This document shows positions 8,752-16,820 of a stretch of DNA of 50,371 bases, piece after piece. A program made the translations under genes and the position numbers. The notes beneath the pieces are model-generated. The model saw nothing but the letters and a program-made list of their open reading frames with translations. It was not told the DNA's origin and searched no databases. Source of the DNA: Actinobacteria bacterium casp-actino5 (GTDB lineage Bacteria; Actinomycetota; Acidimicrobiia; Acidimicrobiales; Ilumatobacteraceae); contig LFFE01000027.1 of NCBI GenBank assembly GCA_001510385.1, positions 1 through 50,371 on the forward strand, read 5' to 3'. How positions within the stretch are numbered: position 1 is the first letter of the stretch; each line of letters starts with the position of its first letter.

Positions 8752-9159
8752 CTATTCCGCCGGGGGAAGCAAGGTGAATGGAACCACCGTCAGTGGGCCG
8801 CGATCAACACGGCAATGAGCGAAGACCGTTGAGTACTCATCGAATGGCAGTTCTGCCCGAACGAGTCGGTAGGTGAACTTTCCTGGCTCCACCGTGAAGG
8901 GACTCACGTTTCTTGCGATCGGCTCCTCATCATCGATATCGGTCTTGCGCTCGTTGAAGAATGTCACCTCGAATACGCCTTGACCTGCTTCATCGGCAGG
9001 ACAATGGATGAGAGCAACCAAGTGAGGTGTCAGCGTTGTTGGGACGGGCTCTGGCGCTGCTTGAGAGAACATGGCACCGGTGATGTCGAGTCGTGTCGAG
9101 GGCCCTGGGGCCGATCGCATCTCAAAATTCTCAACAAAGAGGGTCGCGACGAGTTCCAT
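8752..9159 (-). CDS. Beta-rich hypothetical protein (DUF6941-like)
   Basis: A 135-residue protein predicted to be mostly beta strands, with no signal peptide, cysteine cluster or catalytic motif. The arrangement (an N-terminal segment ending in DITGAMF, then ALIHCP and a C-terminal FAHCRVDRGPLTVVPFTL) resembles actinobacterial DUF6941 proteins; this is a recognition from memory of the family pattern, not a search result. It is read in the same direction as tkt but 53 nt upstream of it, and each has its own -10. Confidence 0.65.
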   Translation of the reverse strand: MELVATLFVENFEMRSAPGPSTRLDITGAMFSQAAPEPVPTTLTPHLVALIHCPADEAGQGVFEVTFFNERKTDIDDEEPIARNVSPFTVEPGKFTYRLVRAELPFDEYSTVFAHCRVDRGPLTVVPFTLLPPAE

Positions 9160-9166
9160 GCAGATC

Positions 9167-9172
9167 AGGGTA
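9167..9172 (-). promoter_or_regulatory. -10 element TACCCT, leaderless promoter
   Basis: On the minus strand TACCCT ends 7 nt before the ATG at 9159. Confidence 0.55.
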
Positions 9173-9193
9173 CCGAAGCGTCTAAAGCCTCCG

Positions 9194-9520
9194 TCACATC
9201 CAGCGCAACGGAATCTTCACGACCACAAGCCAAGAATCTGACACGTCAACCGCTCCAAAATGTCGCGAATCTTGGCCGGTATTGGTGTTGTCGGCTGTGA
9301 GCATCCAGCGGTGTTGGTCCACGCGATCACCTAACCGTTTAACGATCCAGAAATTGGGTTGCTCTGGATGTTGCACAACACGGAGCTGGCCCCTTCGAAA
9401 TGATGTTGAGCGAATAGCAATGAGACCTTGGCCATCAATCAGCGTTGGCTCCATCGAACGGTCAGTAACCACGAACCGCTTCATTAGAGCGAACTTTCGT
9501 CGTAGGGGATGCACCGACAT
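9194..9520 (-). CDS. sodX: Ni-superoxide dismutase maturation protease (S26-type)
   Basis: A 108-residue peptidase of the S26 signal-peptidase fold. The catalytic Ser22 lies in DRSMEPTL and the general-base Lys61 in FWIVKRLGD. There is no membrane helix, as expected for SodX, which trims the propeptide of Ni-SOD so that the amino group of His1 can bind nickel. It is divergent from sodN, which fixes the assignment. ATG 9520 is chosen because TAGCCT ends exactly 7 nt before it; an ATG at 9484 and a TTG at 9583 are alternatives with less support. Confidence 0.85.
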   Translation of the reverse strand: MSVHPLRRKFALMKRFVVTDRSMEPTLIDGQGLIAIRSTSFRRGQLRVVQHPEQPNFWIVKRLGDRVDQHRWMLTADNTNTGQDSRHFGAVDVSDSWLVVVKIPLRWM

Positions 9521-9527
9521 CTCGCGA

Positions 9528-9537
9528 AGGCTAGTCT
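9528..9537. promoter_or_regulatory. Bidirectional promoter with overlapping -10 elements (sodX/sodN)
   Basis: The sequence AGGCTAGTCT holds two -10 hexamers that share the central TA: TAGCCT on the minus strand (9533-9528), 7 nt before the sodX start, and TAGTCT on the plus strand (9532-9537), which would start the sodN transcript near 9545 with a leader of about 50 nt. Confidence 0.5.
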
Positions 9538-9593
9538 CAGCAGTGACAACGGCACCGAACGTGGTGTTCACCAAACCCTCCAAGGAGACAAAA

Positions 9594-10016
9594 ATGCTCG
9601 GACGACTGTTCGCAACGGCAACACCAGCCCACGCACACTGCGATCTCTACTGCGGCGTGTACGACCCAGCCCAGGCAAAAATTGAAGCCCTTTCGGTCGT
9701 CAAGACCGCCCAGAAGTATCACGAATCAGATGACTCGGTGTTCCAAGACCGTTGCATTTTCATCAAGGAGCAGCGTGCCGAGGAGTGCAAGCATCATCTC
9801 ATGGTGTTGTGGGCAGACTTCTTTGCTCCCGCACACTTCGAAGAGTTCCCTCAGTTGCACGACTTGTTCTGGAAGGCTGTTCACCAGGCCGGTGAGGCCA
9901 AGAAGTCAATGGATCCAGCGGTCGGACAGCAGTTGGTGTCATACATCGACGAGATCGCTGACATCTTCTGGAAGACTGACAAGGGTCAGCAGATGGGTGT
10001 GTACCCGCCAGCATGA
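9594..10016 (+). CDS. sodN: Nickel superoxide dismutase precursor
   Basis: A 140-residue Ni-SOD precursor. A 14-residue propeptide ending in ATPAHA precedes the nickel hook HCDLYCGVYDP (residues 15-25), whose His1, Cys2 and Cys6 equivalents are all present. The rest matches the four-helix-bundle body (AQAKIEALSVVKTAQKYHE onward). The enzyme converts superoxide to oxygen and hydrogen peroxide in the cytoplasm. The usual proline at hook position 5 is tyrosine here. ATG 9594 has AAGGAGA just upstream. The leader contains small dyads (GAAC-N5-GTTC at 9557-9569), which could be regulatory. Confidence 0.95.
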   Translation: MLGRLFATATPAHAHCDLYCGVYDPAQAKIEALSVVKTAQKYHESDDSVFQDRCIFIKEQRAEECKHHLMVLWADFFAPAHFEEFPQLHDLFWKAVHQAGEAKKSMDPAVGQQLVSYIDEIADIFWKTDKGQQMGVYPPA

Positions 10017-10046
10017 TCGCTGTCGTCTCCTGACGACATTGAACTG

Positions 10047-10084
10047 ACGATGGGTGTCTGGCCTTGCGGCTAGGCGCCCATCGT
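10047..10084 (+). terminator. Hairpin after sodN
   Basis: A 13-bp stem (10047-10059 with 10072-10084, two G-T pairs) around a 12-nt loop, beginning 31 nt after the sodN stop. No T-run follows, so it may act as a mRNA-stabilising or Rho-assisted end rather than a classical intrinsic terminator. Confidence 0.5.
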
Positions 10085-10104
10085 CGCGTGATGGGCGCCG
10101 AGGT

Positions 10105-10129
10105 TGTCGATTGATCTGAGTCATCGACA
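10105..10129. terminator. Second hairpin between sodN and the desaturase gene
   Basis: TGTCGAT (10105-10111) pairs with ATCGACA (10123-10129). It lies between two convergent genes and could serve either. There is no T-run on either side, so the role is uncertain. Confidence 0.3.
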
Positions 10130-10205
10130 GGGGTCAGCCGGTAACTCTGAGAAGTTGGATGAGGGAAGTTGGCTCGACGCTGCTGAGAGCGGGGCAGAAG
10201 AGTTT

Positions 10206-10985
10206 TCAGCTTGCCTGATGGGAGGAGCGTGACGCACTGACAAGACGAAGTTCATCAAGTCGTACTCGTGCAAGCCGGAACCATGTCATTGGTTTGATGA
10301 GCATCCAGCCGAGATCGATCTCGTACCAGCGATGGGCCAACTTGGCCGAGGTAGGAGCCGCATGGTGGTTATTATGAAATCCCTCTCCCGCAGTTAACAG
10401 AGCAAGCCACTGAAGATTTGTTGCAGAGTTATCGTACGGGCGTCTGCCAAAGTGGTGGCCGATTGCGTTGACCGCCGAATTTGCCGCCAAGTAGTAGTTG
10501 ACGTGAACGAGAGCAGCGATCGCCGCAATGAGCGGTCCGAATAGCACCACGAGAATTGCGATACCGATTCCTAAGCCGAGCAGTGCACGATCAAATAGGT
10601 AGCGATCAAGTCGATCGGGCTGCAAGTCACGTGCAAATCGATCGGTATTTGCGTCGTCACGTGCCACCTTTCGGTACATCGCGTAATTCCTGAGTTGAAC
10701 AGTCCGCCAGCCGTGAATTGCAGGGGAGTGCGGGTCGTCATGCGTGTCTGTATGCGCGTGGTGTTTGCGATGGACGGCGACCCATTGGCGCGGTCGAATC
10801 CCAGTCGTAAGCCAAAGCGCGAGGCGAAATGCGCCGTGGGCAGGACGAGTAAAGGTCAGCGCCTTATGTGAAAGTCCCCGGTGCAGATACACCGTTGTTG
10901 CCAAATTGGCCACAGTTGTGACTGCACCACCGAGCATGGTGGCGAAGACGACGCTGAAATACCACTCAACTTCAAACGTGATCAC
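10206..10985 (-). CDS. Membrane fatty acid desaturase (acyl-CoA delta-9 type)
   Basis: A 259-residue integral membrane di-iron desaturase. All three histidine boxes are present: HRGLSH (35-40), HRKHH (72-76) and the C-terminal HNNHH in GEGFHNNHH. Hydrophobic segments lie near the N-terminus, near residue 55 and around 132-160. The family introduces a double bond into saturated acyl chains using O2. It is shorter than many homologues but keeps all motifs. The GTG start at 10985 has a leaderless-type -10. It is divergent from the acyl-CoA synthetase, which may point to a shared role in fatty-acid metabolism. Confidence 0.9.
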   Translation of the reverse strand: MITFEVEWYFSVVFATMLGGAVTTVANLATTVYLHRGLSHKALTFTRPAHGAFRLALWLTTGIRPRQWVAVHRKHHAHTDTHDDPHSPAIHGWRTVQLRNYAMYRKVARDDANTDRFARDLQPDRLDRYLFDRALLGLGIGIAILVVLFGPLIAAIAALVHVNYYLAANSAVNAIGHHFGRRPYDNSATNLQWLALLTAGEGFHNNHHAAPTSAKLAHRWYEIDLGWMLIKPMTWFRLARVRLDELRLVSASRSSHQAS

Positions 10986-10992
10986 GCTTTCG

Positions 10993-10998
10993 AACCTA
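10993..10998 (-). promoter_or_regulatory. -10 element TAGGTT, leaderless promoter of the desaturase
   Basis: On the minus strand TAGGTT ends 7 nt before the GTG at 10985. Confidence 0.55.
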
Positions 10999-11072
10999 GC
11001 AAATACGGGAGATGTGGGTCAACGAATGCGTGATGGGTCATGGCGTACTAAAAGATGAAGAGGTTTGGTGAC

Positions 11073-11078
11073 TAGCGT
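11073..11078 (+). promoter_or_regulatory. -10 element TAGCGT, leaderless promoter of the acyl-CoA synthetase
   Basis: TAGCGT ends 7 nt before ATG 11086. The same hexamer is used in front of pafA. Confidence 0.6.
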
Positions 11079-11085
11079 GTGATCC

Positions 11086-13266
11086 ATGACCGCCCCCTCA
11101 CACCCTGCGATGTCGACGAGCACGTTGTCCGAAGCCGAATCAAAAGAATTGGTGAAGCAATACGGTGTCCCTCTTGCGGCCGAACACATCGTGTCCGACG
11201 TCGCAGCTGCCGTTGCGGCCGCAGCGTCAATCGGAGGGGCAGTTGCCATCAAACTCAATGGTGATGCGATTGCGCACAAAACCGAACGCGGGTTGGTCAG
11301 ACTTGGCGTGAGCGATGAGACGGCGGTACGAGTGGCCGCGCAGGAACTCCTTGCGGCCGCTCGTCCTGAGGATGGAGAGGTATCGCTTCTTGTTGCGCCA
11401 ATGGTCTCTGGTGCTCGGGAGTTCATCGTAGGAATGATTCGTGACCCTCAGTTTGGGCCGATGGTCATGCTCGGTGTTGGCGGGATACTTGCTGAGGTGA
11501 TCGCCGATGTTGCCTTCAGGCCTGCACCACTTGATGTGGTGACAGCACAAGAGCAGATTGAGAACCTGACGATGAGCGATCTGCTCGGTGAATTCAGAGG
11601 CGAAGCTGCTGTTGACCGACAGGCGCTCATCGACACCCTTGTTGGGCTCGGTCAGCTGGCAGCTGATCACCCAGAGGTCATGAGTGTTGACATCAACCCC
11701 TTGATTATCGATCGCTCCGGCCGTCCTGCCGCTGTCGATGCGCTTGTTGAAATCGCACAGGAAACGATCGAGGCCACAACGGCTACTGCTCGACCGCAGC
11801 CAACCGATGAGCAGTTCAATGCACTATTCGAACCATCTGGAGTGGTCGTCACCGGCGCATCGAGTCACCCTGGCAAGTTTGGATTTGTTGCACTTCATAA
11901 CCTTTTGGCTGCTGGATACTCCGGGAATGTGTACGCAACAAACCGGTCAGGTGAAGAAGTGCTTGGCATTCGAACGGTCGGTGATGTCTCCGATGTCCCC
12001 GAAGGCGGAGCTGATCTCATGTTTGTGTGCACTCCTGCCTCCGCAAACATTCAGCTACTTGAAGACGCTGCACAACGAGGGGTTCGTGCAGCGTTTCTCA
12101 CCTCAGCTGGTTACGGCGAAGCCGGAGATGAAGGACGTGCCGCTGAGGCAGAACTCGTTGCGGCCGCTGACCGACTTGGAATATTGCTTGCTGGACCGAA
12201 CGGTCAAGGAGTTGTGTCGACGCCGGCGTCGCTATGCGCTCAGATCGTGGCTCCGTATCCCCCCTCTGGCGGGATCGGTGTTGCATCGCAGTCAGGAAAC
12301 TTCGTCTCAAGTTTCTTGAACCTGTCGCGCTCAACCGGGGTCGGTGTCAGCCGTGCTGTCTCGGCGGGGAATGCAGCAGCGGTATCGGTTGCCGATTACC
12401 TTGACTTTTACTCACGAGATGAGAAAACAGCAGTCTCGCTTGCCTATATCGAGGGTATTACCGACGGCCGTGGTCTGATGGAACGACTTGCTGGAGCAGC
12501 TCGACACAAGCCACTCGTCGTGCTGAAGGGAGGCGCGACCGCGGGTGGCGCACGAGCCGCCGCAAGTCACACCGGAGCACTCGCTGCCGACGATCGCATT
12601 TTTGATGGAGCATGTCAGGCCGCAGGTGTGACACGTGTTCAGTCAGTCGAAGAAGCGTTCGATACGGCGGCATCATTCGCCACGCAGCCGTTGCCTAAAG
12701 GCCCGAATGTTGTCATTCTCACCACCGCTGGCGGATGGGGAGTTGTGACCTCTGATGCGGTTACTCGAGACAGCGATCTCACGTTGATGCAATTGCCTGA
12801 TGAGTTACTTGCGCAGATCGATGAACACCTCCCGCCTAGGTGGAGTCGGAATAACCCGGTCGACTGCGCAGGTGGTGAGACACGCGACACCATCCCAACG
12901 GTGATGGGGCTCATCGCAAACCACCCTGACGTCCACTCCGTGATCTACTTGGGTCTAGGAATTCAGTCGAATCAGGCTCGGGAAATGCGCAGCGGGCGGT
13001 TTTACCCTGACCACGGCCTTGAACGGATTGTCGAGTATCACGAACGGCAAGACCGCCGCTTCGCTGAAGCGGCAGCCGAACTCAGTATCCAAACAGGAAA
13101 ACCAATTCTTGTTGCGACCGAGCTTGCTCTTGCCGACCCCAATAATGCAGGGCCAGCAGCCGTGCGTGCATCAGGGCGGCTGTGCTACGCCACCGGTGAC
13201 CGTGCGGTGTCGGCGCTTGGTCATATGTGGCGGTACGCCCGTTTCCAGGAGCGACGTCGGTCGTGA
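11086..13266 (+). CDS. ADP-forming acyl-CoA synthetase (acetate-CoA ligase family), fused subunits
   Basis: A 726-residue fusion of the two parts of NDP-forming acyl-CoA synthetases. An ATP-grasp domain comes first (about residues 15-225, with GAVAIKLNGDAIAHKTERG), then the CoA-binding Rossmann domain (about 245-370) and the succinyl-CoA-ligase-like flavodoxin domain. The phosphohistidine is in ASHTGALA (His495). The enzyme interconverts an acyl-CoA plus ADP and phosphate with acid, CoA and ATP. The ATP-grasp-first order is one of several known arrangements. The acyl substrate cannot be read. Its stop overlaps the dacB start as GTGA. Confidence 0.9.
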   Translation: MTAPSHPAMSTSTLSEAESKELVKQYGVPLAAEHIVSDVAAAVAAAASIGGAVAIKLNGDAIAHKTERGLVRLGVSDETAVRVAAQELLAAARPEDGEVSLLVAPMVSGAREFIVGMIRDPQFGPMVMLGVGGILAEVIADVAFRPAPLDVVTAQEQIENLTMSDLLGEFRGEAAVDRQALIDTLVGLGQLAADHPEVMSVDINPLIIDRSGRPAAVDALVEIAQETIEATTATARPQPTDEQFNALFEPSGVVVTGASSHPGKFGFVALHNLLAAGYSGNVYATNRSGEEVLGIRTVGDVSDVPEGGADLMFVCTPASANIQLLEDAAQRGVRAAFLTSAGYGEAGDEGRAAEAELVAAADRLGILLAGPNGQGVVSTPASLCAQIVAPYPPSGGIGVASQSGNFVSSFLNLSRSTGVGVSRAVSAGNAAAVSVADYLDFYSRDEKTAVSLAYIEGITDGRGLMERLAGAARHKPLVVLKGGATAGGARAAASHTGALAADDRIFDGACQAAGVTRVQSVEEAFDTAASFATQPLPKGPNVVILTTAGGWGVVTSDAVTRDSDLTLMQLPDELLAQIDEHLPPRWSRNNPVDCAGGETRDTIPTVMGLIANHPDVHSVIYLGLGIQSNQAREMRSGRFYPDHGLERIVEYHERQDRRFAEAAAELSIQTGKPILVATELALADPNNAGPAAVRASGRLCYATGDRAVSALGHMWRYARFQERRRS

Positions 13267-14711
13267 CCCAACCCGGTCGGGGGCAGATAAACCCAGTCGT
13301 AGCTCTCGTGCTCGTCGCAATGGTGCCAGCACTGTTGTTGGTGGGTCTGCGTTCGTTGGTGTCGCCGGGTGAGGTAGGCCCAGCGGCCGAGATTACATCT
13401 GAGCCGTCTTCGGGCGTCGTCCTCGCTTCCAGCCGCTCAATCATGTCGGTGAGGCGAGTTGCTCCTGAATTGTCCGGTCGCATCAACCGCAGCCAACTCG
13501 CGGCAGCGCTCCAGACTGTCACTTCCTCAATGGCGTCGACTTCCTGCCTTGCGATGTCTGTTGATGGAGTGCCACTCAGCCTGTCCGGTGAGCGCGCTGC
13601 GATTCCTGCAAGCACTGTCAAGATCCTTGTTGCGGTCGCAGCGGTTGAGTCCTTAGGTGCAGACTTCACCTTTACAACCCGGGTGATGGGACCTTCGCCG
13701 GTAGGTGGTGTGATCAATGGCGACGTCGTTCTCGTTGGTGGAGGTGATCCTCTGCTGAGCGGCGACTGGTATCCAAACTCGAACCTTGATCGGTACCCAG
13801 TGTTTGGTCACACCTCGCTTGACGATCTTGCGAGGGCTCTTGCTTCAGCAGGTGTGACAACGGTGAATGGCCGAGTTCTTGGCGACGGAAGTCGTTATGA
13901 CGATGAGTGGTACTACAGCGAGTGGGGTGATGGTATTGCCGGTATCGAGGCTGGACCAATTGGTGCCCTGATGGCGAATGACGCCCGAATCGAGGGAGAC
14001 GATTACCGCGCATCTGACCCTGCTGGCGGTGCGGCGCAGGAATTCATACTGCGCCTGAATGCAGCGGGTATCCAAGTATCGGCGGGTAGTGGGGTCGGTG
14101 TGCCTTCGGCAAGTGACGTTGAGTTAGCCGCGATCAACTCTGCCCCGCTCTCTGTCGTGATCGCAGAGATGCTCCAGAACTCAGATAACAACACTGCCGA
14201 AATGCTCGTCAAAGAGATGGGCTTGCATATCAGCGGGAATGGGACTCGACAAGCAGGCTTAGCAGCAGTCCTCAGCGCATTGAATTCACTTGGGGTTGAT
14301 ACCGCAGAGTTGAACCTCGTCGATGGAAGCGGTCTCGCCAACACGGCGACGGCGCGGTGTCAAACCTTTGTTGACGCACTTGAGATAGCTGACAGGTCAG
14401 TGATTGATGGACTGGCCGTGGCGGGAGTGTCTGGCACCCTCGCATCGGTGTTTACTGAAGGTCCAATGACCGGGGTATTGAAGGCAAAGACGGGCACGCT
14501 CGGAAACTTGCCATTTGATCAAGATCCTCCAGCGGTGAAGGCGCTCTCCGGGCAATACATCGCAAGCGGGGGTGAACGTTTGACCTTCGCCTTGGTGTTA
14601 AACCAGTGGATGGTGAATGACCAGTCGAATTATCGACCCATTTGGGATTCGCTTGCCTTTGCAATGGCGGCGTACCCAACTGGCCCAACGGTGATGGAGA
14701 TGGCTCCGTGA
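13263..14711 (+). CDS. dacB: D-alanyl-D-alanine carboxypeptidase/endopeptidase (PBP4 type, S13)
   Basis: A 482-residue penicillin-binding protein of the S13 family. An N-terminal hydrophobic anchor (residues 11-29) leads to an extracytoplasmic domain with all three active-site motifs: SxxK as STVK at 117-120, SDN in QNSDNNTAEML, and KTG in KAKTGTLG. It trims or cuts peptide stems and cross-links in peptidoglycan. The GTG at 13263 overlaps the preceding stop by 4 nt and leaves a clean signal-anchor N-terminus. Its own stop overlaps the next GTG in the same way. Confidence 0.93.
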   Translation: MTQPGRGQINPVVALVLVAMVPALLLVGLRSLVSPGEVGPAAEITSEPSSGVVLASSRSIMSVRRVAPELSGRINRSQLAAALQTVTSSMASTSCLAMSVDGVPLSLSGERAAIPASTVKILVAVAAVESLGADFTFTTRVMGPSPVGGVINGDVVLVGGGDPLLSGDWYPNSNLDRYPVFGHTSLDDLARALASAGVTTVNGRVLGDGSRYDDEWYYSEWGDGIAGIEAGPIGALMANDARIEGDDYRASDPAGGAAQEFILRLNAAGIQVSAGSGVGVPSASDVELAAINSAPLSVVIAEMLQNSDNNTAEMLVKEMGLHISGNGTRQAGLAAVLSALNSLGVDTAELNLVDGSGLANTATARCQTFVDALEIADRSVIDGLAVAGVSGTLASVFTEGPMTGVLKAKTGTLGNLPFDQDPPAVKALSGQYIASGGERLTFALVLNQWMVNDQSNYRPIWDSLAFAMAAYPTGPTVMEMAP

Positions 14712-16033
14712 AAGCGTTGAGCGGACCCCTCATTGTTATTGGTGCGGTGCCGCTCCTTATCGTGACCGGATTTTGGAATTGGACCCGAGATCAGGTGCGA
14801 TCTCAACCTGTCAACACCGTTCCACACGAACAGGTTGTGGCAGGGTTCGAGCCACCAACGGTTGAGGTTGCGTCGTTACGCAGGGTGTCGCCTGCGATCG
14901 TGGCATGGGAGGAGGCCCGATCTCAGGCCGAAGATCTCAGTGCTGCTGTGTCATCGCTCGGTGAGTCAGATTGTTTATTGGTGACCGATAGTGGAATCAC
15001 TGTTGTCAACGAGCCAGTTTCACGGCGTGTTAGCGAAACGGCTCGGCGTCTTTTTGGCGTGATCATGGCCTTAGAGGTGCTCGGCCCTGACATGGTCTTT
15101 ACGACAATGTTGGCAGGGTCGGAGCCAATCAACGGGGTGGTGGATGGTGACCTCGTTCTGATTGGGGGAGGCGACCCATCGCTCGTTTCTGAAAACCTTT
15201 CGTTTCTCGCTGCTGACTCGCCTTGGGAGCCCACCGATATAGATGTATTGGTCGATGCTCTTGTTGCTGCCGGCGTGAGCCGGATCACCGGCGACATCGT
15301 TGGTGATGGAAGTTTGTTCGTCGATGAAGAGCCCACGCCCGGTGATGTTCCGTCGTGGGCAGGGTTGATTCTCGACGATGGTCGCATTTTGACGAGTGCC
15401 CAGAATCGTGGGATTGACACAGCGCAATCGGCAGCGAAGTCGCTGTTAGACCTACTTCGCTCGGCAGGTATTTCAGTAGACGGAAGTGCAACTACTGGCG
15501 TGGCGGCACCCAACGTGGTTCCGTTAGCGGTGGTTGAAAGCGAGCCGTTACGGGTGATTGCACGGTCGCTCTTGCGTTCTGGGCTCACAGCAGATGCTTG
15601 GTCAGTGGTCTTCGGGAATCTAGAAAGCCACATCGCCGTCAACATAGGAAAGGCAGGATTTCCTGCGAGTGGTCTCAGCGAGGCTGCGACACGGTTTAAC
15701 AGCGAATACGGCACCGGTGTGGCCCTCTCAGCGGATGGTTTTGAACTGACATGCGCAGATATTCGTGAGATGTTCACACTGATGGCTGAGCGATATCCGG
15801 AACTCACCCACGGGGTACTTGTTGGTGGAGTTGCAGCGATCGGAGTTGTGATCTCCGCAGGTGATGACTCAGTCGTTGCCATTGAGACGCCGTTAGGGAA
15901 TGAGGTCATCGGATTTGGAAATCTTGACGCTCTTACATCGGCCGTCAACGAGGTGTTTGACGTGATCGACCGATTTTCTGACGAGCGAAATCCACTCGCA
16001 TTCGGCCCGGAGGCTGTTGGCAGTGAACTCTGA
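14708..16033 (+). CDS. Degenerate PBP4-like paralogue lacking the catalytic motifs
   Basis: A 441-residue protein with an N-terminal membrane anchor (about 5-23) and clear similarity to the preceding carboxypeptidase (shared GDLVLIGGGDPSL and ALEVLGPDMVFTT-type segments). Aligning these anchors puts TARR (111-114) where SxxK should be. SDN is replaced by SGL in LLRSGLTADAW, and KTG is missing (GGVAAIG at the equivalent place). The frame is intact, so this is probably an expressed pseudoenzyme rather than a pseudogene. It may scaffold or regulate its active neighbour. GTG 14708 overlaps the dacB stop (GTGA). Confidence 0.8.
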   Translation: MKALSGPLIVIGAVPLLIVTGFWNWTRDQVRSQPVNTVPHEQVVAGFEPPTVEVASLRRVSPAIVAWEEARSQAEDLSAAVSSLGESDCLLVTDSGITVVNEPVSRRVSETARRLFGVIMALEVLGPDMVFTTMLAGSEPINGVVDGDLVLIGGGDPSLVSENLSFLAADSPWEPTDIDVLVDALVAAGVSRITGDIVGDGSLFVDEEPTPGDVPSWAGLILDDGRILTSAQNRGIDTAQSAAKSLLDLLRSAGISVDGSATTGVAAPNVVPLAVVESEPLRVIARSLLRSGLTADAWSVVFGNLESHIAVNIGKAGFPASGLSEAATRFNSEYGTGVALSADGFELTCADIREMFTLMAERYPELTHGVLVGGVAAIGVVISAGDDSVVAIETPLGNEVIGFGNLDALTSAVNEVFDVIDRFSDERNPLAFGPEAVGSEL

Positions 16034-16646
16034 AAATGGAACCTACATTTCGCCCATGTTTCCGCTGTCGGCAGTGGTCTTCCCGAGCACTGCATTGCCG
16101 ATGCGAATCTTTGAGCCCCGGTATCGCCAGTTGATGGCAGATTTGCTCGCTGGTGATACCGAGCTTGAGTTCGCAATTTCTCCAATCGTTCGAGGACGTG
16201 AGGTCGGAGGCGGCGACGAACGCCTTGACGTTGCGACCGTGTGCAAACTCGCGCAGGTGATGGTGCAGCCAACAGGGGAGTACACCTTTCTGGCGCTCGG
16301 CCAACGGCGTGTTCGTGTGCATGAGTGGCTTGAAGACGACCCGTACCCACGAGCCATTGTTGCTGAGATGACCGACGGGGAAACATTGCCGACCGCGAAA
16401 GATGTCGCGCATGAGATCAATCGTGTTGAGAAGGTGCTGATTCGTCTAGGGGCAGAAGTTCCTGACCACCTGCCATTAGTTGATGGTGATGAGCGCCTCG
16501 CAGCGTTCCGACTCGCAGGCATGGTGCCGATTTCGGATCTTGATCGGCAGGCAATTCTGATGTCAGATGACCCTGCGGGCCGGCTCGAAAGGTTTTCCCA
16601 GGCACTTAGCGATCTCGAAGCGGTACTCGAATTCCGAGAGGGCTAG
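16023..16646 (+). CDS. Lon N-terminal substrate-binding domain protein
   Basis: A 207-residue stand-alone homologue of the N-terminal domain of Lon protease: MFPLSAVVFPSTALPMRIFEPRYRQLM is its opening, and no ATPase or peptidase domain follows. Such proteins are widespread in actinobacteria; their role is unknown, with a part in substrate recognition only assumed. GTG 16023 has GGAGG 9 nt upstream and overlaps the pseudoenzyme gene by 11 nt; TTG 16017 is also in frame. Confidence 0.85.
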   Translation: MNSENGTYISPMFPLSAVVFPSTALPMRIFEPRYRQLMADLLAGDTELEFAISPIVRGREVGGGDERLDVATVCKLAQVMVQPTGEYTFLALGQRRVRVHEWLEDDPYPRAIVAEMTDGETLPTAKDVAHEINRVEKVLIRLGAEVPDHLPLVDGDERLAAFRLAGMVPISDLDRQAILMSDDPAGRLERFSQALSDLEAVLEFREG

Positions 16647-16807
16647 CACGCGGTATCGGGGAGCCTGCCAAGAGCATTGGATAGGTGGCGCCGAGATGGT
16701 GTTGAGTTTTGGAGGTGCTGCACGGATGGCACCGCCTTTCGAGGGCCCCAGCAAAGCTGGAGTTGTGAATGACTGAGGTCTAAATCGTCTTTCAATCGAA
16801 TGCGTGA

Positions 16808-16813
16808 TAGGAA
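16808..16813 (+). promoter_or_regulatory. -10-like element TAGGAA before the membrane-protein operon
   Basis: TAGGAA ends 7 nt before GTG 16821, the spacing seen at other leaderless starts, but it lacks the final T. The 174-nt gap after 16646 also holds a perfect CCAGC-AAA-GCTGG hairpin (16748-16760) and a GGTGC/GCACC hairpin near 16712-16731, neither followed by a T-run. Confidence 0.35.
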
Positions 16814-16820
16814 TAGCAGG

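Noticed and set aside
14923-16386. Long open frame on the minus strand (487 codons) opposite the PBP4 paralogue
   Set aside because: Its protein is Ser/Arg/Pro-rich low-complexity sequence without motifs, and it is antisense to a gene with clear homology to its neighbour. It is a shadow of the codon bias.
16712-16760. Intrinsic terminator after the Lon-N gene
   Set aside because: Two small hairpins are present but neither is followed by a T-rich stretch, so I did not call a terminator.
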